From NCBI RefSeq assembly GCF_002999135.1, contig NZ_CP027229.1, positions 2,898,158 through 2,962,157 of the forward strand: a stretch of 64,000 nt of DNA. The letters are read 5' to 3'. A program made the translations under genes and the position numbers. This stretch comes from Capnocytophaga sp. oral taxon 878. Its GTDB lineage: Bacteria; Bacteroidota; Bacteroidia; Flavobacteriales; Flavobacteriaceae. A model generated the notes under the pieces. It was not told where the DNA came from. It made no database searches and saw nothing but the letters and a program-made list of their open reading frames with translations. Position 1 is the stretch's first letter, and every line of letters begins with the position of its first letter. Shown here piece by piece: positions 1 to 7,932 of this stretch.

Positions 1-2
1 AG

Positions 3-290
3 CTTGGTAAAGCCATTGCAGAGACTATGGGTGTTGTTTTTGATGATAACTTATTGGTGAAAAAGACAGCGAGCACTACCCAAACTCACAAATTTGTATG
101 GAAGCGATATGATGAGAATGATCATATTTTTGCAATACAAAACCCTCAAAAATTAGCTACTAAGCACATTTTATTGGTAGATGATGTAATTACTACAGGA
201 TCAACAATTGAACGTTGTTATCAAGCATTAATGGATGCAGAAGATGTGAAAGTAAGTGTTGCTTCTATAGCTTGTGCTATAATAAGTTAA
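3..290 (+). CDS. ComF family phosphoribosyltransferase-like protein, C-terminal part
   Basis: The frame is open from base 3 and the start lies left of the window, so only the last ~95 residues are seen. They contain the PRPP-binding loop ILLVDDVITTGST, the hallmark of type I phosphoribosyltransferases, and the spacing from this loop to the C-terminus fits ComF/GntX proteins. ComF proteins are linked to DNA uptake during competence; the enzymatic substrate is not established. A zinc-finger N-terminus, expected for ComF, would be outside the window. An adenine-type phosphoribosyltransferase is the alternative, but the tail after the loop (ASIACAIIS) is more ComF-like. dprA, another uptake gene, lies 9 kb away. 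Confidence 0.75.
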   Translation, partial: LGKAIAETMGVVFDDNLLVKKTASTTQTHKFVWKRYDENDHIFAIQNPQKLATKHILLVDDVITTGSTIERCYQALMDAEDVKVSVASIACAIIS

Positions 291-325
291 AAAATAAGGA
301 TAGTAAATAATAAAAAAATAAATAT

Positions 326-637
326 ATGAAGAAAGCTTTGAAAATGATGGCAGTAGCATTTGTACTATTTGCTTTTGCTGGTAATGTAAGTGCGGCTACT
401 TTAAGTGTAGCTGGCGTAACTAAGTGTGTTTCTGTTGACCAAGATGGTAATGGGGGCGTAAAAGTGAAAAAGAGCTGCGATAAAGACGGTGATAAAAAAG
501 AATGCAGCAAAGACAAAAAAGAATGCAGTAAGGATAAAAAATCTTGTAGCAAAGACAAAAAAGAATGCAATAAAGATAAAAAATCTTGCTGCAAAAAAGG
601 AGGAGACAAAAAAGAAACCTCACAAAAAGCAGAATAA
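326..637 (+). CDS. Small secreted Lys/Cys-rich repeat protein
   Basis: 103 aa, family not recognised. Residues 1-23 form a clear signal peptide (MKKALKMM, a hydrophobic core, then a V-S-A cleavage site), so the protein is exported. The mature part has 8 cysteines. Its second half is a tandem array of a 7-residue unit K-K-E/S-C-S/N-K-D, ending in Ser-Cys-Cys and a Lys/Glu tail. The composition is extremely basic and the DNA is A-rich and repetitive. The regular Cys spacing could suit metal binding or disulfide chemistry, but no catalytic motif is visible. A terminator follows. Open frames on the other strand and in frame +3 mirror the repetitive DNA. The signal peptide and repeat-coherent frame make this frame the real one. 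Confidence 0.75.
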   Translation: MKKALKMMAVAFVLFAFAGNVSAATLSVAGVTKCVSVDQDGNGGVKVKKSCDKDGDKKECSKDKKECSKDKKSCSKDKKECNKDKKSCCKKGGDKKETSQKAE

Positions 638-684
638 TTTTTCTTTCATACATCTTTTTAAAACTGTAGATAACAGAGGAAAAG

Positions 685-712
685 ACCTTAGCATTGGCTG
701 CTGAGGTTTTTT
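685..712 (+). terminator. Intrinsic terminator after the Lys/Cys-rich gene
   Basis: A 9-bp stem (ACCTTAGCA with TGCTGAGGT, one G-U pair), a 5-nt loop and a T run, located 48 bp after the stop codon. Confidence 0.75.
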
Positions 713-767
713 GCTATGAAATAAAGTAGCAAAATTCAAGGAGTAAGAACTCATACCCATTTTAGGA

Positions 768-1331
768 ATGAAAAAACATTTTTATATATTTTTTGCAATA
801 GTAGGAATCTTAACGGCTTGTAGTGATGAAACACTACCTAAGCCTAAAGGAGGCTTGCGACTGGATTATGCGCCTGCAGAGTATGAGAAAATTACTACTG
901 AAGCTAACTGTCCCTTTACTTTTGAGGTAAATAAATTGTCGCACTTACAACAAGAGCCTAATAAATGTGATATCAATATAGAATATCCAGCTATGCGGGC
1001 TACTATTTATCTTACGTATAAAAAAATAGATGGAAATATTACAAAACTTTTAAAAGACGCTCAAAAATTCACTTATGAGCATACAATCAAAGCTGATAAT
1101 ATTGCCTCTACAGTATTTGCCAATGATACTACTCGTGTGTACGGAATGTTTTACCAAGTTTATGGTGATGCCGCATCGCAATCTCAGTTTTATGTTACCG
1201 ATAGTGTGCGGCATTTTGTATCTGGGTCAGTTTATTTTAGGGCAGTACCCAATTATGACTCAATTCAACCTGCAAGTAGTTATATTGAAAAAGATGTACA
1301 AAAACTAATGGAGAGTCTGCGTTGGAAGTAA
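768..1331 (+). CDS. gldD: Gliding motility lipoprotein GldD
   Basis: 187 aa with a lipoprotein signal peptide whose lipobox is L-T-A-C (Cys18), so it should be anchored in the envelope. After the lipobox comes the GldD-typical K-P-K-G-G-L-R-L-D-Y segment, then the conserved Cys-Pro-F-x-F and the D-I-N-I-E-Y-P region. Length matches the family (~185-195 aa). GldD is one of the lipoproteins essential for gliding motility in Flavobacterium johnsoniae; its exact role in the motility/type IX secretion machinery is not defined. The usual neighbour gldE is not visible nearby. The identification is by motif recall, not by alignment. Confidence 0.85.
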   Translation: MKKHFYIFFAIVGILTACSDETLPKPKGGLRLDYAPAEYEKITTEANCPFTFEVNKLSHLQQEPNKCDINIEYPAMRATIYLTYKKIDGNITKLLKDAQKFTYEHTIKADNIASTVFANDTTRVYGMFYQVYGDAASQSQFYVTDSVRHFVSGSVYFRAVPNYDSIQPASSYIEKDVQKLMESLRWK

Positions 1332-1349
1332 AAAAAGTAGGGTGGAATA

Positions 1350-1379
1350 TTGCTATTTTAAAATATTGTTGTAATTTTG
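1350..1379 (+). promoter_or_regulatory. Bacteroidetes-type promoter for yqeY and tRNA-Arg
   Basis: TTG at 1350-1352, 19-bp spacer, TAATTTTG (TAnnTTTG form) at 1372-1379; ATG follows 21 bp later. Confidence 0.7.
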
Positions 1380-1400
1380 CAATTATAAAAACCAAGAATT

Positions 1401-1850
1401 ATGAGTTTACAAACTAAGGTAATGGAGGCTCTGAAAGAGGCAATGAAGGCAAAAGATACTATTGCATTAGAGTCTTTAAGAGCTATCAAATCGGCTATAT
1501 TATTAGCTAAAACTGAAGCAGGAGCTGCTGAAGAACTTACAGAAGCTGATGAGCTAAAACTGCTTCAAAAATTAGTGAAACAGCGCAAAGATAGTGCGGC
1601 ATTGTACACTCAGCAAGGTAGGAATGACTTAGCAGAGCCTGAATTAGCACAAAAGGCTATAATTGAGAAGTTTTTGCCTGCGCAACTCTCTGAAGCTGAG
1701 GTTGAAGCAACCTTAAAGACTATTATTGCTCAAGTAGGGGCTACTACAGCTAAAGATATGGGCAAGGTAATGGGCGTTGCTACAAAACAATTGGCAGGTA
1801 AAACTGATAGTAAACTCATTTCAGAAATAGTAAAGAAGTTGTTATCATAA
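1401..1850 (+). CDS. GatB/YqeY domain-containing protein
   Basis: 149 aa, the usual length of stand-alone YqeY proteins. It opens with the family pattern of a short helix followed by M-K-A-K-D and L-E-S-L-R-A-I-K-S-A, then K-Q-R-K-D-S-A and a C-terminal K-D-M-G-K-V-M-G segment. YqeY is related to the tRNA-binding tail of the GatB amidotransferase subunit; the cellular role of the free-standing form is unknown. It has its own promoter. tRNA-Arg begins only 13 bp after its stop codon and no terminator lies between them, so the mRNA and tRNA are probably made as one transcript. Confidence 0.9.
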   Translation: MSLQTKVMEALKEAMKAKDTIALESLRAIKSAILLAKTEAGAAEELTEADELKLLQKLVKQRKDSAALYTQQGRNDLAEPELAQKAIIEKFLPAQLSEAEVEATLKTIIAQVGATTAKDMGKVMGVATKQLAGKTDSKLISEIVKKLLS

Positions 1851-1863
1851 CAATAATTAATAA

Positions 1864-1936
1864 GGCTGCATAGTTCAACTGGATAGAATATCAGATTCCG
1901 GTTCTGAAGATAGAGGTTCGAATCCCCTTGCGGTCA
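1864..1936 (+). tRNA. tRNA-Arg (anticodon CCG)
   Basis: A full cloverleaf can be drawn. Acceptor stem GGCTGCA pairs with TGCGGTC (two G-T pairs), discriminator base A, anticodon stem TCAGA/TCTGA, loop TTCCGGT with anticodon CCG, and T loop TTCGAAT. The T stem AGAGG/CCCCT carries one A-C mismatch in the middle pair. CCA is not encoded. It decodes CGG, a rare codon in low-GC genomes. Confidence 0.93.
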
Positions 1937-1983
1937 CAAGAATAAAAAAGAGCTCTTTTTTGAAGAGCTCTTTTTTATTCTTG
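1937..1983. terminator. Long symmetrical terminator after tRNA-Arg
   Basis: A perfect 19-bp inverted repeat (1937-1955 with 1965-1983) and a 9-nt loop. The A/T-rich arms flank GAGCTC, giving a T run on either strand, so it can stop transcription both ways. It starts directly after the discriminator base. Confidence 0.85.
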
Positions 1984-2124
1984 TCTGAATTTGTGTGATT
2001 TAGTATGACACTGTTTTACAATTGTATTTCATATTGGAACAAATGTTTGTGTAAGAAAACAAATTATAAGAACTTTGCACCGTAAAACTTAAGAATTTTA
2101 CAACTCGTTCTTTGATATATTGTT

Positions 2125-3078
2125 TTAAAATACTTCTGATATTACTTTCACAATATTATCCGATTTTCCCATAGAATAGTAATGCAATACGGGTGCTCCT
2201 GCAGCTTTCAGTTCTTTACTCTGCTGTATAGCCCATTCTATACCCACTTGTTTTACATCGGCGTTGTTTTTGCAGGCTTCTACTGCTTTGATGAGCTCTT
2301 CGGGGAAGTCTATTTTAAAGGCTTGTGAAAGCAAGTTGAGGTGCTTTTTAATAGCAATAGGTTTAATCCCTGGTATGATAGGCACATTGATACCCGCTTC
2401 TTTGGCTTTCTCTACAAACTCAAAATACTTCTGATTGTCAAAAAACATTTGTGTTACCACATAGTCGGCACCGGCATCTACCTTTTCTTTCAAGCGCGCC
2501 AAGTCCGAGGTGAGTGAGGGGGCTTCAATGTGTTTTTCAGGATACCCCGCCACTCCTATACAGAAATTAGCCTTATGGTCGGCAGCAATACCGTTGAGGT
2601 AAATTCCTTTGTTCAAATTGATGATTTGAGTAACGAGTTCGGCAGCATAAGTATGTCCGCCCTCAGTAGGCTGAAAGTAGCGTTGTTCTTTCATTGCATC
2701 GCCGCGCAAAGCCATTACGTTGTCTATACCCAAGTAGAGGCAATCTACCAAAAGGTACTCAGTTTCTTCTTTTGAAAAACCACCACAAAGCACGTGTGGT
2801 ACAGTATCTACCTTATATTTATGCTGAATAGCCGCGCAAATACCCACGGTACCAGGGCGCATACGGGTTACTTTCTTTTCCAATAGCCCATTGGGGTGTT
2901 CAATGTAATAATACTCCTCACGTGAGGTAGTTACATCTATAAACGGAGGGTTGAACTCCATTAAGGGGTCTATGTTTTGGTATAATTCTTCAATATTATT
3001 TCCCTTTTTAGGAGGTACTACTTCAAAGGAGAAGAGTGTTTTTCCTTTGGCATTCTTAATATGGTCTGTTATTTTCAT
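2125..3078 (-). CDS. metF: 5,10-methylenetetrahydrofolate reductase
   Basis: 317 aa, full length for bacterial MetF. It reduces 5,10-methylene-THF to 5-methyl-THF, the methyl donor for methionine synthesis, using FAD. Seen: the N-terminal F-S-F-E-V-V-P-P-K-K-G motif with the conserved Glu, G-I-C-A-A-I-Q-H, the N-V-M-A-L-R-G-D segment (folate/FAD site) around residue 125, and G-A-D-Y-V-V-T-Q-M-F-F-D around residue 205. These build the TIM barrel. Its start lies inside the 3' end of the GrpB-like gene (23-bp overlap), so the two are translationally close. It is the last gene of the leftward methionine block. Confidence 0.95.
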   Translation of the reverse strand: MKITDHIKNAKGKTLFSFEVVPPKKGNNIEELYQNIDPLMEFNPPFIDVTTSREEYYYIEHPNGLLEKKVTRMRPGTVGICAAIQHKYKVDTVPHVLCGGFSKEETEYLLVDCLYLGIDNVMALRGDAMKEQRYFQPTEGGHTYAAELVTQIINLNKGIYLNGIAADHKANFCIGVAGYPEKHIEAPSLTSDLARLKEKVDAGADYVVTQMFFDNQKYFEFVEKAKEAGINVPIIPGIKPIAIKKHLNLLSQAFKIDFPEELIKAVEACKNNADVKQVGIEWAIQQSKELKAAGAPVLHYYSMGKSDNIVKVISEVF

Positions 3079-3649
3079 ATTTTCCTTTAAATTCTTCTTT
3101 TGCTATCAGTGTATATCGTTTTATAAAGTCTGTTTTGTGAGCGGTATAAGCATCTCGGTCGTACTGGAAAGGCTTCCAAAGAGACAATTTAAGTGTTTCA
3201 TAGTCTTTGGCAATTGAAGGGTGCGCTTGTAGTTCATCGCGAAAATAGAGTTCGTCATTATCGCCTTCATAACGCAAGTGCAAGTGAAATACACGTTCTG
3301 CAAACCCATTAACAGTATAGCCTTTATTAAAAGAAATCCTATCATTTGTTTCATTCATACATAGATAACCTGATTGTAATATGACTTCTTTTAGCTTCTG
3401 AAATGAACTGTCTTTCTTCACTTCCAATAACATATCTACAATAGGTTTGGCTTGTATCCCTTCCACAGCGGTACTGCCTATATGGTTTAGTCGTATTATT
3501 TCGTTAGAGGGTAATTGTTTTAAAAGAAAACTGTGTTCTTCCTCATACCATTCTTTCCACAAAGGATTGTGCGGCGTAAGATTGATAGGGAACAGTTGCC
3601 ACAATTCCTGCAACGACATTTGTAACAAAGGATTTTCTTCTTGATTCAT
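3056..3649 (-). CDS. GrpB-like nucleotidyltransferase-fold protein
   Basis: 197 aa. The motif H-I-G-S-T-A-V-E-G-I followed by A-K-P-I-V-D-M-L-L-E-V (about residues 55-77) is the signature of the GrpB/UPF0157 family, which has a nucleotidyltransferase-like fold. Its two acidic positions are in place, with H-L-H-L near residue 123. The C-terminus carries the family's A-Y-x-x-x-K-x-x-F-I pattern. In some proteins the domain is fused to dephospho-CoA kinase; the role of the free form is unknown. It sits between the thrA-type gene and metF in one transcription direction, but nothing ties it to methionine synthesis chemically. A passenger role is likely. Confidence 0.85.
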   Translation of the reverse strand: MNQEENPLLQMSLQELWQLFPINLTPHNPLWKEWYEEEHSFLLKQLPSNEIIRLNHIGSTAVEGIQAKPIVDMLLEVKKDSSFQKLKEVILQSGYLCMNETNDRISFNKGYTVNGFAERVFHLHLRYEGDNDELYFRDELQAHPSIAKDYETLKLSLWKPFQYDRDAYTAHKTDFIKRYTLIAKEEFKGKYENNRPY

Positions 3650-3652
3650 AGT

Positions 3653-3713
3653 CCTAACACCTGTCTCCTAACACCTGAAACCTGACACCTAAAACCTAAT
3701 ACCTAAAACCTAC
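3653..3713. repeat. CCTAACACC/CCTAAAACC short direct repeats
   Basis: About six degenerate copies of a 9-11 bp unit (CCTAACACC, CCTGAAACC, CCTGACACC, CCTAAAACC). The array runs into the last codons of the thrA-type gene and supplies its TAG stop. A 21-bp stretch with one difference recurs inside the gene at 29853 (bases 31198-31218). Confidence 0.8.
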
Positions 3714-6114
3714 TCTTCTCTGCTAATCTTAAAATATCGCCAAATACCCCGCGTGCGGTTACCGAAGCGCCTGCTCCTGCACCCTGTATCACGATAGGGT
3801 TATCGCCATAAGATTCGGTGTAAATCTCAAAAATAGAGTCGGCACCTTTTACCTGACCGAGAGCACTGTTGCGCGGAACCGATACGAGCGATACGTCTAA
3901 CTGTACCGTTTCGGTAGAGGCTAAATCGCCGTGAAGGTCGCCTACATAACGCAGTACGTGGTCGGGCGCTTGGGCTTCTTTGATTTGCTGATAAGGCGCG
4001 TTGAACTCGTCTAAGCGTTGCAAAAAGTCTGCTACCGAGACTTCTCTTAAATGTTCGGGGATAAGATTTTGTATCTTTACATCGGTGAACTCATTGCCTA
4101 AATCAAGCTCGCGGGCTAAGATGAGCAGCTTGCGCCCTACATCGTTACCACAGAGGTCTTCACGAGGGTCGGGTTCAGTATAACCGCTGTTGATAGCGTG
4201 TTGGAGCACCTCGCTAAACGGCTTGTTTTCTACTGAAAAAGTATTGAACAGATAGCTGAGCGTCCCTGAGAAAATTCCCTTAATACGAGTGATGTTCTCG
4301 CCCGAATGGTGCAAGAGGCGAATAGTGTCTATCAGTGGTAAGCCTGCCCCTACATTGGTTTCGTAGAGATAAGTCTTTTGGTGTTGTTTGAGGGTTTTAC
4401 GCAGTTCTTGATAGAAGTCAAACGAAATAGTGTTTGCTATCTTATTAGCAGAAACCAAGTCGTAACCGCTCTTGATAAGTGGAATATAGTTATCTACAAA
4501 GGTTTTGCTGGCGGTTACATCTACCGCGATAAGGTTCTCTAAGTGATTTTTATCTACAAAGGCTTGCAAAGTATCAAAGCTATAAGGAACGGCTTCTTTA
4601 TCGAAGGCAGAACGCCAATTGTTGCCAATTCCTTTTGCATTGGTGAGCAGTTGTTGTGAATTGGCAATCGCAACAATGCGCAAACTGATGTTTTTGCGGT
4701 GGAGTATATTGTCGTGTGCAGCAATCACTTGGTCGATGAGAGTAGCTCCTACGGTACCTTTACCAAAGATTACCAAGTTGATACGGCGTGAAACCCCAAA
4801 GATTTCACCGTGAATTACGTTCAGTGCCTTGTGGAGTTTTTCGGTTTTAAGTACCAAACTCACGTTTCTACCCGTTACGGCATTGTTGATGAGCAAAGGA
4901 ACGATTTGGTTTCGTATCAGTGCGTTATAAGGGTGGTGGAAGGTAGCAAGCGGTTGCCCTACAATAGAAATTACCGCTACATCTTCTACAATGCTCACAC
5001 TGCTCACATCATTGGTATAGAAGTCGTGCGAGAATTCCTCGTCTATAGCAGCTTTGGCAAGTTTAGCATCTTTAGAAGCTACTACCAAGCCTACCCCGCG
5101 CTCGGATGATCCTTGTGAGATGATACTCACACTGATACCTTTCTGTGCTAAAGCTCTAAAGATACGTGCATCTACACCCACCTTGCCCAAGAGTCCGCGA
5201 CCTTCCATCACGATAAGGGCGTTGTCTTTAATTACCGAAATCGATTTGATGCCCTCTTGCACGCTTTCTTGGTGAATGAGTGTGCCGGCGTCTTCACTGT
5301 TGAAAGTGTTTTTGATACGCAACGGAATGCCTTTTTCAATGAGTGGGATAATGGTTTTAGCGTGAAGTATAGAAGCTCCAAAGTTAGCTAATTCATTGGC
5401 TTCTTCGTAAGAAAGATGACGTATAATTTTGGCTTCGGGTACTAACTCAGGATTGGCAGTGAAGATACCATCAACGTGGGTATAGTTTTGCAGTTCGGAA
5501 GCGTTGAGATAGTTCGCCAAAAGTGCTGCCGAATAGTTACTGCCATTGCGCCCTAAGGTAGTAGTGTCGCCTTTTTCGGTGGAAGCGATAAAGCCTGTAA
5601 CCACGACTACGTGATTAGAAGGGATAGTTGCAAAGCGGTCACGGGTGAGTTTTTCGGATACTGAGTTGATGATTTGTGCATTGCCTACCACAGCATCAGT
5701 TTTGAAGATTTCACGGCTATCTACAAAAGTACTTTCCAAGCCCTTGCGCTGGAGTAGTGCTGTTACAAGTTTAGCCGACATTAGTTCACCTTGTGCCAAT
5801 ACCAAATCTTTGGTTTTAGGGCTATAATCTTTGAGTAGTGAAACACCTTCAAGGAGTTTTTCGAGCAACTGAAATTCGGACTCAAACGACACACGAGGGT
5901 CATATTGTTGTTCGTCTTTCAGTTGTTGAAAGTCAGCAGTATAGTCCTCGCCCTTACTCGCTTTATCGAGCAAAGCCTCTAATTCATCGGTAGTGTTGCC
6001 TCGCGCTGAAACTACTACTGATAGAGGTTCCTTATGTGAAGTAATGATAATATCAATCACCTTTTCTATGCCATCATTAGCAAGTGATTTTCCACCAAAT
6101 TTTAATATCTTCAT
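3703..6114 (-). CDS. thrA: Bifunctional aspartate kinase / homoserine dehydrogenase
   Basis: About 803 aa. It catalyses the first and third steps from aspartate to homoserine, the common precursor of threonine and methionine. Residues 1-~290 are the aspartokinase (K-F-G-G-K-S-L at the N-terminus), followed by two ACT regulatory domains (~300-440, with I-S-V-S-I-I-S-Q-G-S-S-E). The NAD(P)-binding homoserine dehydrogenase starts at V-I-F-G-K-G-T-V-G and includes N-V-G-A-G-L-P. An in-frame start 24 bp upstream exists. I chose M-K-I-L-K-F-G-G because kinases of this family start right there. Placement next to metX suggests supply of methionine precursors (metL would be an equal name). ACT domains imply feedback control by an amino acid. 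Confidence 0.93.
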   Translation of the reverse strand: MKILKFGGKSLANDGIEKVIDIIITSHKEPLSVVVSARGNTTDELEALLDKASKGEDYTADFQQLKDEQQYDPRVSFESEFQLLEKLLEGVSLLKDYSPKTKDLVLAQGELMSAKLVTALLQRKGLESTFVDSREIFKTDAVVGNAQIINSVSEKLTRDRFATIPSNHVVVVTGFIASTEKGDTTTLGRNGSNYSAALLANYLNASELQNYTHVDGIFTANPELVPEAKIIRHLSYEEANELANFGASILHAKTIIPLIEKGIPLRIKNTFNSEDAGTLIHQESVQEGIKSISVIKDNALIVMEGRGLLGKVGVDARIFRALAQKGISVSIISQGSSERGVGLVVASKDAKLAKAAIDEEFSHDFYTNDVSSVSIVEDVAVISIVGQPLATFHHPYNALIRNQIVPLLINNAVTGRNVSLVLKTEKLHKALNVIHGEIFGVSRRINLVIFGKGTVGATLIDQVIAAHDNILHRKNISLRIVAIANSQQLLTNAKGIGNNWRSAFDKEAVPYSFDTLQAFVDKNHLENLIAVDVTASKTFVDNYIPLIKSGYDLVSANKIANTISFDFYQELRKTLKQHQKTYLYETNVGAGLPLIDTIRLLHHSGENITRIKGIFSGTLSYLFNTFSVENKPFSEVLQHAINSGYTEPDPREDLCGNDVGRKLLILARELDLGNEFTDVKIQNLIPEHLREVSVADFLQRLDEFNAPYQQIKEAQAPDHVLRYVGDLHGDLASTETVQLDVSLVSVPRNSALGQVKGADSIFEIYTESYGDNPIVIQGAGAGASVTARGVFGDILRLAEKSRF

Positions 6115-6141
6115 CTTATGACAATTAACAATTAACAAATT

Positions 6142-6165
6142 CTTACCTCTTATCTCTTACCTAAC
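6142..6165. repeat. TTACCTCTTATCTCTTACC dispersed short repeat, copy 1
   Basis: A 24-bp pyrimidine-rich sequence between metX and the thrA-type gene. It recurs inverted with one mismatch at 24629-24652, and more loosely near 56058. Confidence 0.65.
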
Positions 6166-7134
6166 AAACACTTTCTTTAAAAACTGTTCTAACTGTTTGT
6201 GTTCTATCAGGAAAGCATCGTGACCGTGTACGGAGTGGATTTCGTAATAGTCTACGGGTTTGCCCATTTCGCGCAGTTCAGTTACAGTATCGCGATTCTC
6301 TTGAGGTACAAAATACAGGTCGGAATCGGTGCTTACAATGGTAATGTGAGCAGTGATAGGTGCAACAGCCTCGGCAAAACTACCCCGTTCTTTTGAAATA
6401 TCTATGGTTTTTACCAATTGGTTCATCAGTTTGTAGGCGGAGAGTGAGAAGCGTTTGTGCAGCTTGTCGCCGTGGTGTAAGAGCCACGTTTCTACATTGT
6501 ACAACTGCAACGGAATGTTAGTAGTGCGCTCAAACTTCATTTTCAACGATTGAGGTGTGCGGTAACACAACATCGCGTGTAGGCGTGCATCGTGCAAGGG
6601 GTGTGTAGAGTTTTTGAGTATCTGCTCTTGCAAAAGGCAGTTGCCTATAATCCAGTCGGTTGCTTTCCAATCGGCAGCTACGATTACGAGTTCTTTGAAA
6701 AGGGTAGGGGCGAGGGCTGCCATTTCCCAAGCAATACCGCCACCTAACGAGCACCCTACAAGGGCAAACACTTCTTTGAGACCTAAATGCTCGGTGAGCC
6801 CTTTGTTGAAAATGCGCGCTACATCTATACCTGCCCAATGCTCATAGTTAGGAATCATATCTTCTTCGCGTGCTCCAAAACCATTGCCAGGTATATTAAA
6901 AGCTACTACTGTGTATTTAAGGGTATCTATCAACTTCCCTTCACCAATAGCTTCTTTCCACCAGCCGTTTTCACCCATTACTTGTGAATTGCCTGTGAAA
7001 GCGTGATTTACTACCACCACGGGCGCTTCTCCCAGCGGTAAGCCAAAACATTGGTAATATAACCTAAGTGAGGGAATGCGCACCCCATAAGAGGTGATGA
7101 AATTGTTTAATTGGAAACTAGAAATGTTAGGCAT
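6157..7134 (-). CDS. metX: Homoserine O-acetyltransferase, alpha/beta hydrolase fold
   Basis: 325 aa, slightly shorter than typical MetX (~350-380). It transfers an acyl group to homoserine, opening the methionine branch. The catalytic triad is visible: Ser in G-C-S-L-G-G (~130), Asp in S-T-D-S-D-L-Y-F (~270) and His in G-H-D-A-F-L (~304). The N-A-F-T-G-N-S oxyanion-loop segment also fits. First gene of the leftward block ahead of the homoserine-producing thrA-type gene, so substrate and enzyme are co-expressed. Whether it is acetyl- or succinyl-specific cannot be settled from sequence; many MetX homologues use succinyl-CoA. A promoter lies 129 bp upstream of the start. Confidence 0.9.
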   Translation of the reverse strand: MPNISSFQLNNFITSYGVRIPSLRLYYQCFGLPLGEAPVVVVNHAFTGNSQVMGENGWWKEAIGEGKLIDTLKYTVVAFNIPGNGFGAREEDMIPNYEHWAGIDVARIFNKGLTEHLGLKEVFALVGCSLGGGIAWEMAALAPTLFKELVIVAADWKATDWIIGNCLLQEQILKNSTHPLHDARLHAMLCYRTPQSLKMKFERTTNIPLQLYNVETWLLHHGDKLHKRFSLSAYKLMNQLVKTIDISKERGSFAEAVAPITAHITIVSTDSDLYFVPQENRDTVTELREMGKPVDYYEIHSVHGHDAFLIEHKQLEQFLKKVFVR

Positions 7135-7262
7135 ATTTATATTTAAAACACTTTTTGTAAGTGTTTTTTTGCGAAATAGTATTTTTTTCTTTTATTTATT
7201 GTGAGGATAGAAAATATTACTATAAAAATAGTATGTTTATCTTGTAAGTAATTTGTAAGATG

Positions 7263-7293
7263 CAAAAATAAGAGATTTTTTATTAATATACAA
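7263..7293 (-). promoter_or_regulatory. Probable promoter of the metX-thrA-metF block
   Basis: On the minus strand TTG (7293-7291), a 20-bp spacer, and TATTTTTG (7270-7263). The implied leader is ~120 nt and contains a small hairpin (AACACTT/AAGTGTT, ~7146-7166) just before the metX start. I do not recognise a SAM riboswitch in it. Confidence 0.5.
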
Positions 7294-7307
7294 ATAAATA
7301 AAGATGT

Positions 7308-7919
7308 TTATTCTGAAGACTGTTTTTTTAGCATTGTATTTATTTGTTCAATATAAGTAGTAAGTTCCTCTTTACCTGCCCTATTTTCAGCTGAAGTAAT
7401 AAAATAAGGAGGGAACTCTTCCCATGATTTTAGAAGTATATCTTGATAAGACTTAATATTACGCTCTATCATTAAAGGTTTTAGTTTATCAGCTTTAGTA
7501 AACACAATAGCAAAAGGGATATTGTGTTCACCTAACCATTGCATAAAAGCAAGGTCAATTTTTTGAGGTTCATGTCTGATATCTACCAATACAAAAGCAC
7601 ATACTAACTGCGTACGTTGTTCAAAATACTGAGTAATAAACTGCTGAAATACTTTTTTAGTACTCTTTGAAACCCTTGCATAACCATATCCTGGTAAATC
7701 TACTAAAAACCAAGTGTTGTCAATTTTAAAATGATTGATAAGTTGTGTTTTGCCTGGTCGTGCTGAAGTCTTAGCTAAATTCTTTTGGTTAGTGAGCATA
7801 TTGATAAGAGACGATTTTCCTACATTGGAACGCCCTATAAAAGCATATTCAGGTAAGAGTTCTTTAGGACACTTGCTTACCTGAGAATTGCTCATTACAA
7901 ATTCAGCTTTTTTTATCAC
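7308..7919 (-). CDS. engB: Ribosome biogenesis GTPase YsxC/YihA
   Basis: 203 aa, normal length. A circularly unpermuted Ras-like GTPase required for assembly of the large ribosomal subunit. Seen: G1 loop G-R-S-N-V-G-K-S-S (29-37), the switch region with T-S-A-R-P-G-K-T-Q, G3 D-L-P-G-Y-G, G4 T-K-A-D-K and G5 T-S-A. The P-G-Y-G-Y-A-R-V-S-K stretch is typical of this family. It follows the alpha/beta hydrolase gene by 13 bp in the same direction, so the two are probably co-transcribed. Confidence 0.95.
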   Translation of the reverse strand: MIKKAEFVMSNSQVSKCPKELLPEYAFIGRSNVGKSSLINMLTNQKNLAKTSARPGKTQLINHFKIDNTWFLVDLPGYGYARVSKSTKKVFQQFITQYFEQRTQLVCAFVLVDIRHEPQKIDLAFMQWLGEHNIPFAIVFTKADKLKPLMIERNIKSYQDILLKSWEEFPPYFITSAENRAGKEELTTYIEQINTMLKKQSSE

Positions 7920-7932
7920 TTTTATTACTTGT

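Noticed and set aside
277..609. Open frame on the minus strand over the Lys/Cys-rich gene
   Set aside because: It is the reverse complement of the A-rich repeats and gives an L/S/F-rich repeat; the plus-strand frame has a signal peptide and its own terminator.
7140..7170. Hairpin before metX as a terminator of engB
   Set aside because: The stem is only 7 bp, its T run on the minus strand is short, and it touches the metX start; a leader hairpin is more likely but weak.
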